DNA from: Myxococcales bacterium
GTDB lineage: Bacteria; Myxococcota_A; Polyangia; Polyangiales; JADJMO01
Assembly: GCA_016709545.1 (NCBI GenBank)
Contig: JADJMO010000003.1
Span: forward strand, 124,001 to 188,000
Length of the DNA: 64,000 nucleotides
Reading direction: 5' to 3'
Position numbers and translations under genes: made by a program. Below are positions 28,498 through 38,595 of this stretch, one piece after another; within the stretch, counting starts at the first letter, position 1; the number at the start of each line of letters is the position of its first letter. The notes below the pieces were generated by a model that saw only the letters and a list, made by a program, of their open reading frames with translations, was not told the origin of the DNA and ran no database searches.

Positions 28498-29748
28498 ATG
28501 TCTCGTCCGTCCATGATCCCAGTCCGCCACGGACCGAGCGTCCACGCGGGCACCCGAGGAGTCGCCCTGCTCGTCGCGTCGATCGCGGCACTCTGCGCGC
28601 TCCTCGTCGTCCTCGTCCCCCGAGAGGCGGCCGCGCACCCGTTCATGATCCGACACGGTTACAGCGCGTGCGGGATGTGCCACCTCGATCCGAGCGGTGG
28701 CACTGCCCTCACCGAATACGGCCGCGCCCAGTCCGACCTCCTGCTCCGTAGCCAGTGGGTCAAGAAGGGGGAGGGCGAGGAGGCGAGCTCCAGCGCGAAC
28801 TTCCTCTTCGGCGCCGTCAAGACGCCGGAGTGGCTGTTCGCGGGCGGCAGCGTGCGCCTCATGGAGCTGTACACCAAGGTGCAGGACCAGGCCTCCACCA
28901 CGCGCTTCATCCCCATGCAGTCCGACCTGCGCCTCGGGATCCAGGCCAAACGAATCCGGGGCTACCTCTCGTTCGGCTACCAGCAGAAGCAGGGGCGGGC
29001 GGCGGCGATCACCACCAAGACCGAGAACAACCTGGTCTCCCGCGAGCACTGGCTCGGGATCGACTTCGACGACGGAGCCATGCTGCTCCGGGGCGGCCGC
29101 ATCGACCTGCCGTTCGGCATCCGCACGGTCGAGCACAACCTGTGGGTGCGCTCCGCGACGCGCACCGACATCAACGACCAGCAGCAGCACGGCGTGTCGT
29201 TCCTCTACCAGAGCGACAAGCTGCGGGGCGAGCTGATGGCGATCCTCGGCAACTACCAGCTCGGACCCGACGCCTACCGCGAGCGTGGCTACTCGGGCTA
29301 CCTCGAGTACGCCCCGATCCCCGAGGCGGCGTTCGGTCTGAGCAGCAAGTTCACGTCGGCCAAGCGCGACCCGATCGAGCGGCTCACGGTGGCGCGCCAT
29401 GCGCACGGGGTCTTCGGCCGGGTCGTCCCGGCCAAGCCGCTGGTGCTGATGACGGAGCTCGACCTCTTGCTCGACGCGCACCCGCTCGACTCCGCCAGGG
29501 TCGGCATGACGGGCGTGCTCCAGGCCGACCTGGAGGCGTGGCAGGGCTTGCACCTCGTGGCGACCGGCGAGTTCCTGCGCGAGACCCGCGACACTCATCC
29601 CACGTCCTACGGCACGTGGCTCTCCGCCTGGTGGTTCGTGCTGCCGCACGTCGACCTGCGCCTCGACTTGATGGAGCGCTGGATGGCGACCTCGACGGGG
29701 CGCATCCCCGTCACCTCTCTCATCGGGCAGGTGCACCTGTGGCTCTGA
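28498..29748 (+). CDS. CxxCH protein with outer-membrane barrel-like domain
   Basis: 416 residues. Signal anchor to about AAA (REAAAHPF). Near the new N terminus is one heme motif, CGMCH, in HGYSACGMCHLDPSGGTALTEYGR. The remaining ~340 residues carry repeated amphipathic strands with aromatic girdles (LSFGYQQKQGRAAAI, LMAILGNYQLGPDAYRERGY, WLSAWWFVLPHVDLRLDLM) and end near VHLWL, as in an outer-membrane barrel. A GTG at 28480 is an alternative start. The stop overlaps the next gene (TGATG). It could be the porin part of an electron conduit. Confidence 0.75.
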   Translation: MSRPSMIPVRHGPSVHAGTRGVALLVASIAALCALLVVLVPREAAAHPFMIRHGYSACGMCHLDPSGGTALTEYGRAQSDLLLRSQWVKKGEGEEASSSANFLFGAVKTPEWLFAGGSVRLMELYTKVQDQASTTRFIPMQSDLRLGIQAKRIRGYLSFGYQQKQGRAAAITTKTENNLVSREHWLGIDFDDGAMLLRGGRIDLPFGIRTVEHNLWVRSATRTDINDQQQHGVSFLYQSDKLRGELMAILGNYQLGPDAYRERGYSGYLEYAPIPEAAFGLSSKFTSAKRDPIERLTVARHAHGVFGRVVPAKPLVLMTELDLLLDAHPLDSARVGMTGVLQADLEAWQGLHLVATGEFLRETRDTHPTSYGTWLSAWWFVLPHVDLRLDLMERWMATSTGRIPVTSLIGQVHLWL

Positions 29749-30689
29749 TGGCTATGCGGTGGATGGTCGGGGCGAGCCTCGGCCTCGTGGCGCTCTCCGC
29801 CGGGACGGCCCAGGCGAGCACGGGCTACCCAGGCGTGGTCCAGTCAAAGCTCGGCCTCTCGTATGCGCCTCCGTGCTCGCTCTGCCACGAAGGCGGGCGC
29901 ACGGGTGCAGGTACGGTGACCACGGCGTTCGGGGCAGCCCTCCGCGCGCGGGGCGCCAAGGGCAGCGACGACGTCGGCCTCGAGGCCGCTCTCGACAAGC
30001 TCGTGGTCGATGGGGTCGACAGCGACAAGGACGGCGTGAAGGACGGCGACGAGCTGAAGAAGGGCACCGATCCCAACGGCAGCGGCGGCGCTCCGCTCGA
30101 CGCCCCCGAGATCGGCTACGGGTGCGGCGGCGCCACCGTGGCGGGTCACGGCCCGTCGCGCGCGCCGGACGCCGGGATCTTCGCGGTAGGGCTCGTGGCG
30201 GGCGTGGTGTTGCTCCGCCGTCGGCGCTGGCTCCTCGCTGGCGTCGTGGCCGCGGTCGCCGCGGGCTCTTGCTACGACGTCTCGTACGTCTCGACGGACA
30301 AGTGCTCGACCGGGGCCGCGTGGACCGGTGGCGAGGGCGAGCGCATGGACCCGGGGCGCGCCTGCATCGACTGTCACGGGAAGGAGGGCGGCCCACGCTT
30401 CACCTTCGCCGGCACCGTGATGGGCAAGCTGACCGAGGAGGACGGCTGCGTCGGATCGACCGGCGCGCAGGTCGTCCTCGTCGGCGCCGACGGCAAGGCC
30501 GTCTCGATCACCACCAACGACGTGGGGAACTTCCGAACGAACCTGACCCTGGCCTTGCCGTACCGCGCGAAGATCGTCGCCAACGGCAAGACCAAGGAGA
30601 TGACCACGCCGCAGACGAGCGGCGACTGCAACGCCTGCCACACCAAGACCGGCGCCAACGCGGCTCCCGGCCGCCTGACCATGCCCTGA
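29748..30689 (+). CDS. Fused CxxCH MYXO-CTERM and diheme lipoprotein-like ORF
   Basis: 313 residues. Residues 1-160: signal peptide, heme motif CSLCH, a Ca-binding-like DSDKDGVKDGDELKKGTDPN and a MYXO-CTERM end (GYGCGGATVAGH ... VLLRRRR). The frame then continues without a stop into WLLAGVVAAVAAGSC, a typical lipoprotein signal, followed by two more heme motifs, CIDCH and CNACH, with a beta-sandwich module between. This looks like two proteins joined, either naturally or by a missed stop through a local deletion. The second half is homologous to the end of the next gene product. The start overlaps the upstream stop. Confidence 0.7.
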   Translation: MAMRWMVGASLGLVALSAGTAQASTGYPGVVQSKLGLSYAPPCSLCHEGGRTGAGTVTTAFGAALRARGAKGSDDVGLEAALDKLVVDGVDSDKDGVKDGDELKKGTDPNGSGGAPLDAPEIGYGCGGATVAGHGPSRAPDAGIFAVGLVAGVVLLRRRRWLLAGVVAAVAAGSCYDVSYVSTDKCSTGAAWTGGEGERMDPGRACIDCHGKEGGPRFTFAGTVMGKLTEEDGCVGSTGAQVVLVGADGKAVSITTNDVGNFRTNLTLALPYRAKIVANGKTKEMTTPQTSGDCNACHTKTGANAAPGRLTMP

Positions 30690-30702
30690 GAGGGAGGAAC
30701 CC

Positions 30703-31614
30703 ATGTTGATTCCGCTTCGTTCCATCGGTCCCCTCCTCACGCTGATCGGCGTGGGCGCCGGGTTTGGCTTCGCGGGCTGCGGCGGCACCGTCAACGGCTC
30801 GGACAGCACGTACATCGACGACGCCGGCACGTTCTCCGAAGGTGGCACCACCGGCCCGAGCGATCTGCCGTGCGACCTCGCCAAGGCGCTCGAGCGCTGC
30901 GTCTCCTGCCACGGCTCGACGCCGCTGGGTGACGCCAAGGTGTCGCTCGTCTCGTATGCGGCGCTCACCGCGAAGTCTCCCACCGACCCGAGCCTCACCG
31001 TCGCTCAGCACGCGATCGTGCGCATGAAGGACACGGTCAAGCCGATGCCGCCTTCGCCGTCTTCGCCGGCGAAGACGACCGAGATCGACACCCTCCAGAA
31101 GTGGATCGACGCCGGCATGCCGAAGGGTGACTGTGGCACCGCGCCGGATCCGTTCGCGCAGCCACCCAAGTGCACGAGCGGGGCGACCTACACGCTCGGC
31201 GACCGCGGCAAGGGCGACATGTACCCAGGGCAGGCCTGCATCGCGTGCCACGTGAAGGAGCGCGAAGGGCAAGCCCTCTGGCTCGGGGGCACGGTCTATC
31301 CGAGCGCCCACGAGCCGAACGACTGCCTCGCGAAGATCACGGACTCGCCGGTGCAGGTCGTGATCACGGACTCGAGCTCGCCGCCCAAGACCTTCACGCT
31401 CACGGCGAGCCCCGCCAGCGGGAATTTCCGCCTCCCGAAGAGCTCCGCCGCCGGCTTCACGATGCCCTACACCGCGAAGGTGGTCTACCAGGGCCGCGAG
31501 CGCGTGATGGTCAAGCCGATGAGCGACGGTGACTGCAACGGCTGCCACACGGCGGCAGGCACCGCCGTGCCCCCGAGCACCGACAAGGCCCCCGGAAGGA
31601 TTCTGCTCCCGTGA
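30703..31614 (+). CDS. Triheme c-type cytochrome lipoprotein
   Basis: 303 residues. Lipobox in GFAGCGGT. Three CxxCH heme motifs: CVSCH (~67), CIACH and CNGCH near the C terminus. The first part resembles a mono-heme domain with the Met ligand region PMPPSP; the second is the CIACH-sandwich-CNGCH module shared with the preceding gene. Hemes would be attached in the periplasm or at the surface by Ccm. It is third in the operon and its stop overlaps the next start (GTGA). Confidence 0.82.
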   Translation: MLIPLRSIGPLLTLIGVGAGFGFAGCGGTVNGSDSTYIDDAGTFSEGGTTGPSDLPCDLAKALERCVSCHGSTPLGDAKVSLVSYAALTAKSPTDPSLTVAQHAIVRMKDTVKPMPPSPSSPAKTTEIDTLQKWIDAGMPKGDCGTAPDPFAQPPKCTSGATYTLGDRGKGDMYPGQACIACHVKEREGQALWLGGTVYPSAHEPNDCLAKITDSPVQVVITDSSSPPKTFTLTASPASGNFRLPKSSAAGFTMPYTAKVVYQGRERVMVKPMSDGDCNGCHTAAGTAVPPSTDKAPGRILLP

Positions 31615-32060
31615 GACCCCGCATCCTCGTCGCCACCTGCCTCGTCGTCACGCTCGCGGGTTGCGCCGCCACCAAGCGGCGCCGCGCCGCCTTCGAGGAG
31701 GCCAAGCAGACCATCACCGACGTAGAGCGCGCGCTCGGCCAGAAGCTCACCTCCGACGACAACATCTTCTGCCCGAGCGCCCCCGGCCCTCAGCCGAAGG
31801 ACTTGCCCACGGCCGACAAACCGGTGGCCGCCGACTGGACCGACGCCTCCTGGAAGTGCCTCGGCATGAAGGTGGCCTCGCCGCAGTGCCAGTACACGTA
31901 CGCGAGCAACGGCAAGACCGGCTCCGACGCGACCGCGGTCCTCACCGCCAAGTGCGACCCGAACGGCGACGGTCAGCCGCTCGTGTTCACGCTGAAGGTG
32001 AAGGCCACGCCGACCGGCGACCTCGTGCGCGAGTCGCTCGATCAGCCGCCGAAGCCGTAG
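31611..32060 (+). CDS. Small lipoprotein
   Basis: 149 residues with a GTG start overlapping the previous stop. Lipobox LVVTLAGC. Three Cys follow (FCPSAPG, WKCLGMKV, AKCDPNG) in a mature part whose PQCQYTYASNGKTG segment recalls minor pilin-like proteins. No recognised domain. It is the last gene of the four-gene cytochrome operon. Confidence 0.7.
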   Translation: MRPRILVATCLVVTLAGCAATKRRRAAFEEAKQTITDVERALGQKLTSDDNIFCPSAPGPQPKDLPTADKPVAADWTDASWKCLGMKVASPQCQYTYASNGKTGSDATAVLTAKCDPNGDGQPLVFTLKVKATPTGDLVRESLDQPPKP

Positions 32061-32084
32061 CCGTCTCGCAGGGGCCCGGAGAGG

Positions 32085-33108
32085 CTAGACCTCCTCGTAG
32101 CCCTTGTTGGTCTTCTCGGCGATCAGCTTGTCGTACTCCTTCTTGGCCGCCGCGCCGCTGCCGAGGTCCTTGGTCTTCTCCTGGCCGTCGGTGCCGATCT
32201 TGCCGAAGCGGACCGTGGTGGTGCCCGCGTCCTCGTCGAGCGCGATGGCCCAGAATTTCTCGTCCATCTCGAAGCGGCGGAACTGGCCGGCTCCGCCGTC
32301 CTCGTCGTCGTCCTCGTCGGACTCGCCCCACGGGGCCTTCTCGAGCCACTCGACGAGGTTCTTGGCGACGACGTTGCGCGGAGTCGTCGTCGTGCCAGAA
32401 ATCGAGGATCTGTCCGACGGTGCCGCCCTTGGCCGGCGCGAGGTCGATCACGTGGTGGTTGCCGCTGCCGTCGTAGGTCACGGGGATCCACTCGGCGATC
32501 CACCACTTCTTCTGCACGCCCTTGCCCGGCTTGCCGTGGTCGTTCTTCTCGAAGGTGCCCTTGTCGAGGAGGTCCTTCCAGACCTTCCATTCCCCGACCA
32601 TGCGCTCGAGCGACAGCAGCTCGCGGTTGTCGACGGCGGGGTCGTCGTCGGAGCCGTCGTGCGCGCGGTAGAACGCCTTCACGTCCTCCGGCAGCGACTG
32701 CCCGAGCGCCTTCTCGGCCGCGGCGATGGCCTTCTCGCTCGCGCCCTTGCGCAGCGTGACGCCGGCCTTCTTGGCCTTGGCCTCGATGCGCCCGAGCGCC
32801 GGCCCGAGGTCTACGGCCTTGGCCTCGGCCTTCGGCGCCGCCTTGGCCTCGGCCTTCGGCGCGGCCTTCGCGGCGGGCTCGTCGGCGGCGCCGCCTGCGG
32901 TCTTCTCCTCGTAACCCTTCTTGGTCTTCTCGGCGATCAGCTTGTTCAGGAGCTTCTGGGCGCCCGCGTCGCTGCCCTCGTCCTTGAGGGTGACCTGGCC
33001 GCTCGTGCCGATGCGCCCGTAGCGCGTGCGCACCTCGCTGCCCTCGGCCCAGATCTCCCAGAACTTCGACGACGACCCCTCGACGAACTCGAAGTAGCGC
33101 TTGCCCAT
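32085..33108 (-). CDS. WGR-SMI1/KNR4-WGR protein (frameshifted)
   Basis: About 340 residues after removing one base near 32385. Order: an N-terminal WGR-like domain (residues 1-68, KFWEIWAEGSEVRTRYGRIG), an Ala/Lys/Glu repeat linker (KAAPKAEAKA), an SMI1/KNR4 domain (LPEDVKAFYRAHDGS ... EWIPVTYDGSGNHHVIDLAP), and a second WGR domain (KFWAIALDEDAGTTTVRFGK). WGR is best known from PARP DNA-break sensing; SMI1/KNR4 is known from yeast wall regulation and bacterial toxin immunity. The combination suggests an immunity or repair adaptor. No toxin gene is adjacent. Confidence 0.82.
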
Positions 33109-33151
33109 GGAGGACCTCCGCCCACGGGCCTACGCCAAGGGTGGAGGTCGA

Positions 33152-36100
33152 TCAAGAGCGACGGCGCCGCGCACGGAGGCCGACGAGCGCGAGGAGCGCC
33201 CCGAGCCCTGCGGTGGGACTGCCACCGACGGCGAACGCGCAGCCGCCCTCCTCGGCGACGGGCGCCGAGCTCGGGCTGCAACGGCCCTCCGCGTCGCACG
33301 CGAACCCGGGCTGACATTCCGAGGCCGACGTGCACTTGTCGCGGCAGCGGCCCGACGTGGGATCGCAGCGGTAGCCGTTGCACGGCTCCTCCTTCGATCC
33401 GTCGGTGGCGATGGAGGCGGTGCCGTCGTCCTTGCACTTGGCGGTGATGGCCGCGCAGTTGCCCGAGGTGCACAGCGTTCCGGGGGCGCAGTCGGTGCTC
33501 GTCACGCACGCGGTCTTGCACTTGTCGGGGCCATCGCAGACGAAGGGCGCGCACGCGCGCGTCTTCGGGGCGCCGCACCCGCCCTTGTTGTCGCAGACCG
33601 CCGCCTCCGACAGGATGCCTCCCACGCACGACGCCTTCGAGCACGCCGTCTCCACGCCATGGGCAAAGGTGGCGCACTTGGTGCCGTCGACGCCGTCGCA
33701 AGCGAGGGCCTTGCACACGTCGGCGCCGCCGTCGCTGCACTTGGTCCGGGCTCCGTGGGGGTCGCCCACGATGGCCGTGCAGGTTCCGGCGGCGCCCGGC
33801 ACGTCGCAGGCCTGGCACTGGCCGGTGCACGCCGAGTTGCAGCAGACCCCGTCGACGCAGAACCCGCTCGTGCAGTCGGTGGGCGCTGTGCACGCGGTGC
33901 CCGCCTTCGGCACGCACGCGTTGTCCTTGCAGGTGAAGCCGGTGGCGCAGTCGATCTCGGCGAGACACACGGTCTTGCACGCGGTCGACTCGCACGTGTA
34001 GGGCTTGCACGCGACCGCCTTGGGCGGCGTGCAGTTGCCGGCGCCGTCGCAGTACGCGGCGGGCTTGGCGATCCCCGTCGTGCCGTCGCAGCTCGGCGTC
34101 GCGCAGGTCGTCGAGCTGCCCGGCGGCGTGCCGCAGGTGAGCCGATCGGCGCCGTTGCACTGGGCCTGGCAGTCGCCCGTCCCCGAGCACGCCGTCCGTC
34201 CGCCGTGCGGCTTGCCGACGACCGGCAGGCACTTGCCCACGCTACCGCTCACGTCGCAGGCCTCGCACTGTCCGTCGCACTTGGCCTCGCAGCACGTGCC
34301 GTCCACGCAGAAGCCGCTGCCGCACTCGGTGGTGGTGGCGCAGGTCGCTCCGGTGGGCTTGCTACACGTGCCCTTGCCGTTCGCGTCGCAGCGCAACCCG
34401 CTGGCGCAGCTCGCCGTGGTGCAGCAGACGCCGTCGACGCACTTGCCGCTCTTGCAGTCGGTGGCGGCGGTGCACACCGTGCCCGGATCGCCGCTCGTGA
34501 CGCACGAGCCCGCGATGCAGGAGTAGCCAGTGGCGCAGTCCGTCGGTCCCGAGCACGAAGCGCGGCACTCGGTACCGCCGCAGGTGTATTCGTTGCACTT
34601 CTTGGTGATCGGTGGCTTGCACACCCCGGCACCGTCGCAGTACCGCACCGGCGTCTCGACGCCGGCCGTGCAGCTCGCGGTCGCACACAGCGTCGTCACG
34701 CCGGGCGGCGCCCCGCAGGCGAGCCCGTTGACGCCGTCGCACTTGGCCTGGCACGAGCCAGAGCCGAGGCACTTGGTGCGCGTGCCGTGGACCGCGCCGG
34801 CGACCGCCTGGCACTTGCCGAGCTGCCCGGCGACGTCGCAGGCCTGGCACTGCCCGGTGCAGCTCGTGTCGCAGCAGTAGCCGTCGACGCAGTTGCCCGA
34901 CCCGCAGGCCGCGGCGGTCGTGGAGGTGCACGCCGCGCCGTCGGGGAGCCGGCAACGGCCCTTGTCGTAGAGCGTGTCGCAACGCAGCCCGCTCGCGCAG
35001 CTCGCGCTCGCGCAGCAGACCCCATCCACGCAGCCCGCGGTCTTGCAGTCGCCCGCCGTCGTGCACGCGGCGCCGAGCTCGCCGGTGGGCTCGCACTTGG
35101 CCGACGTGGTGTTGCACTTGTAGCCCGCCGCGCAGTGGGTGTTGTCGCTGCAGTTCGTCCGACAGGCCACCCCAGCCCCACCACACGCGTACTCCTTGCA
35201 GAGCTGCGTGGCGGGCGCGGGCGCGGGGCAGTAGCCGAGCGCGTCGCACGTGGACGCGAAGGTCTCGAGGCCTGCGACGCAGGTGTGCTTGATGCAGGTC
35301 GGGCGCGGGGATGAAAGGGCGCACGCGCTGGTGCTCGTGCCGTCGCAGCTGAAGCCGCACGGGTCGCCGAACGGCGCGCACAACGGCCGATCGGTGCCGA
35401 AGCCGGCGACCGCCTGGCCAGCCGGGTAGCCGACGGGGCCGTTGGTCTTGGTCACCTTGGTGCAGGTGCCCTCCTTGCCAGGGAGGTTGCAGGCCTGGCA
35501 CTGCCCGAGGCACGCGGCCGCGCAACAATACCCATCCGTGCAGAACGTCGAGGCGCAATCGCCGTCCTTGGCGCACACGCTGCCGGTGGCGAGGGGCACG
35601 AGCAGCTCGGCGCTCGCGAGGGAGCCGCCCGCACCGTCGCGCCCGCCGGTGACGAGCACGGCGCCGGTGGTGGGCAGCCGGGCCGCCGCGGGCGTGTTTC
35701 GTTTGGTGGCGAGGGGAGAGACGCCGATCACGCCGGCCAGTGCGGCCGCGTCCGTCGTCGCGAGCGGGTTGCCGCTGGCGTTCGTGCCGCCGATGAACAC
35801 CGCTACCGCCTTCGACCCACCATAGTCCGCGACGGCGGCCGCGAGTCCGTGGCGGCCGAGGGAGAGGTTGCCGACCGTGGTCACCGTACCGGTGAGCATG
35901 TCGACGTTGGTCACTTCCGTCGACATCGTCGAGGTGCCGACCTGGCCACCGCCGAGCCACAGGTCACGGCCGAGGCTCGCGAATCCCATGTCGTAGCGAG
36001 CGACGGTGAGGCTCCCGAGGTTGCTCCAGCTCGTGGGTGGCGCCGCGTCGATCGCGCCCGTGATCTTCTCGATGGACGCCGTGGCGCCGCTCGGGGTGTT

Positions 36101-37484
36101 CCCGCCGGCCACGACGAACTGCCGAATGTCGGCGCACGTCGTGGCGCCACAGGGGCCGTTGCGGCCGCCGATGGCGAACTCGGCCCGCGCGTTGTTCATC
36201 GCCGTGAAGGCGGTGAGGGTGGGGGCGTCGCGTCCGCGAGGTTCGTGTCGGTGTAGGCGTCGACGGCCTTGAAGAACGTCGTCGCGTCCTTGCCTCCCGC
36301 GAAGATGGCCTGCGCGTACTGCGCGGTGGCGCTGTACTGTCCGGTCACCGCCGCGGCGGCGAGGTTCGCGCGCGCTCCACCGGGGAGGGTGCCGACCACG
36401 CTCCAGACGCCCGTCGCGAGGTCGTAGCTCTCGACGCTCGCCGTGTACGTGATGGGGGCGCCGCCCGTGACCTGCCCGCCCGCCACCACGATCTTGCTCC
36501 CGCCGAACAGGACGGCGCCGAAGTCACGCCGCTTGGTGGTCAGACTCCCGGTGGCGGCCCAGCTGGCGGTCGTCGCGTTGTAGATCTCGGCGGTCGCCAG
36601 CATGCCGCCGCCGATGCCCCCGGCGACGAGCACGCAACTCCCTGCGCAGGGCCCCGTGGCCGTGCTCCAGGCAATCGCCTGGTGCCCGGCGCGTGGCCCC
36701 GCCATCGCGGTCGTGCTGGTCCACGCAGGGTCGACGAGGAGCGGATAGCGCAGGCCCGTGTCGTCGAAGCGCGCGGTCAGCGTGCAGACGGTCGCGGCGG
36801 GTGGGACCACTGGGCGACCCCAGGGCATCCGCGGGTCGCGATCGACCTTGCAACCCTCGACGTCGAGGCTGCCGGTGACGGTCCGCTGGTCGGCGTCGAC
36901 GATGACGGGGGCGGCGACGTGCAGCTCGGGGTTGCCGTCCGCGCGCAGCACCTCGACCACGCCACCGACGACCCGGAGGCCGGCCGCGCCGCGACGAGCC
37001 GCAGCTCCCAGGAGAGGCGGTTGTCGGGTCGCGGAGCCGTGAGCTCGACGAGCTCGTCGGTGCCGTTGGCGAGCGGTACGTGGACGAGGTTCGCGTCGGC
37101 GAATGCGCCGCGATAGACGAGCGCGCCCCCGTCGAGCCGACCGGCGACCGGTCGTGCGCCGATCGCGCGTACCGTGATGGTGGTCGCCTTGGTGGCGAGG
37201 GTGAAGGGCAGGTGGGCCTCGCTCGGCAACGAGACGTCGACGCCGGCGGCGTGGGTGCCGAACCCCTCGGCCGTGGGGCGGAACTCGCCCACCGGTCGCG
37301 GCAGCAGGCCTTCGCCGTGGACGCGCTGCAGCCGCGTCAGGGTGGCGGTGTCTGGCTTCGTGGGTCGCGATTCGCTCGTGGGCGGCTGGCCCGCGCCCGC
37401 GTCCACGTGCTCCCGCGCATCGTCGCCGGCCGAACACGACGCACAGATCCCTGCCGCCAGGGCGGCCCCCCATCTTCCCCTCAT
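33152..37484 (-). CDS. Giant kelch/Cys-rich MYXO-CTERM protein (two frameshifts)
   Basis: About 1444 residues after restoring one base near 36985 and one near 36235. The N terminus has a signal with Cys residues (GICASCSAG). After ~300 residues a kelch propeller runs to ~residue 600 (VLVAGGIGGGMLATAEIYN, IVVAGGQVTGG, VFIGGTNASGNP). Then come six CxDGxCC modules, alternating GQCQAC and ASGLRCD types. The C terminus is GCAFAVGGSP, a hydrophobic stretch and RARRRRS. The gene is a paralogue of the one at 1-2136. Its role is unknown; surface display is inferred from the sorting tail. Confidence 0.85.
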
Positions 37485-37566
37485 GCCCCCGAACGTACAC
37501 GACCGATCCAGATGTGACGAGACGGCAGGTGGCCTCGTGGCTCCGTGCGGTCCTCGGCTCCGGATT

Positions 37567-38532
37567 CTACTCGGCGTCGGCCGGGTGCGCGAGGCCCGCG
37601 ACGACTTCGGCCGCCGCGGCGCGCGCCTTCTGGCCGGCGCGCTCGACGACCTCGTCGATCCGCACGTACGGCGCCGGCTTGCCGCGGAGCCCCTCCTCGA
37701 GGATGCGCGCGGGGGGCTTCTTGAGGTCCCACGTGACGCCGACGAACGCGAGCGCGCGCAGGAGGTAGTAGCTCGCGTCGACCTGCCACCAGTAGAAGCC
37801 CTGGTTGGCCGTCTGCATGAAGCGGTGGGGGTTGTTGTGCCAGCCCTCGCCCATCGTGATCAGCGCGAGCCAGAAGTTGTTGCGGCTGTCGTCGGTGGTG
37901 TCGAAGCGGCGGTGGCCCCAGACGTGGGCCATCGAGTTGATGAAGAACGTGCAGTGCATCAGCACCGCGGTCGACGCGCAGTACCACCACAGCACGCCGC
38001 GCGCGCCGCCGAACACCGCGGCGAGCGCGATGACCGCGAGCACCGGGACCACGTGGAAGCGGTCGAGCCACCGGAGCTCCGGGAACTTCCAGAGGTCCTT
38101 CACCTCGCTCGGGTCGTATTCTTCGTGGTCGCTCGCGAGCACCCAGCCGATGTGCGAGTGGAAGAAGCCGTGCTGCACCGGCGAGTGCACGTCGGTCGGC
38201 TTGTCGCTCTCGCGGTGGTGGCGGCGGTGGATCGCGGCCCACCACAGCGGGCCCTTCTGGGTCGAGGTCGTGCCGAGGAGGCCGAGCAGGAACTGGAACA
38301 CGCGCCCCGTCTTGTAGGCGCGGTGCGAGAAGTACCGGTGGTAGCCCGCCGTGATGGCGAACATGCGCGCCCAGTAGAACGCGACGCAGATCAGCACGTC
38401 GACCAGGCGCGGTCGGTAGAACACGAAGGCCACGAGCGCGCCGAGGTGGATGGCGAGGAGGCCTCCCCAGTTGAACAGGCGCTCCCAGAGGTTGTGCTTC
38501 GTGTCGACGCGGGTGGCGCCCTCGGCCTTCAT
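37567..38532 (-). CDS. Membrane acyl-CoA/acyl-lipid desaturase
   Basis: 321 residues. Four to six hydrophobic segments and the three His boxes of di-iron desaturases: HRYFSH, HRRHH and GWHNNPHR. The arrangement is that of delta-9 (stearoyl-CoA-type) desaturases, which make monounsaturated acyl chains and tune membrane fluidity. A long C-terminal basic helix (AGQKARAAAAEVV) is extra. It stands alone between two large surface-protein genes. Confidence 0.92.
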   Translation of the reverse strand: MKAEGATRVDTKHNLWERLFNWGGLLAIHLGALVAFVFYRPRLVDVLICVAFYWARMFAITAGYHRYFSHRAYKTGRVFQFLLGLLGTTSTQKGPLWWAAIHRRHHRESDKPTDVHSPVQHGFFHSHIGWVLASDHEEYDPSEVKDLWKFPELRWLDRFHVVPVLAVIALAAVFGGARGVLWWYCASTAVLMHCTFFINSMAHVWGHRRFDTTDDSRNNFWLALITMGEGWHNNPHRFMQTANQGFYWWQVDASYYLLRALAFVGVTWDLKKPPARILEEGLRGKPAPYVRIDEVVERAGQKARAAAAEVVAGLAHPADAE

Positions 38533-38595
38533 CGCCGAGAGGCTCGCGCCGGTGGGTCAGCGCGGACCGTGGCGCCTGTCAGGAATCGAACACAT

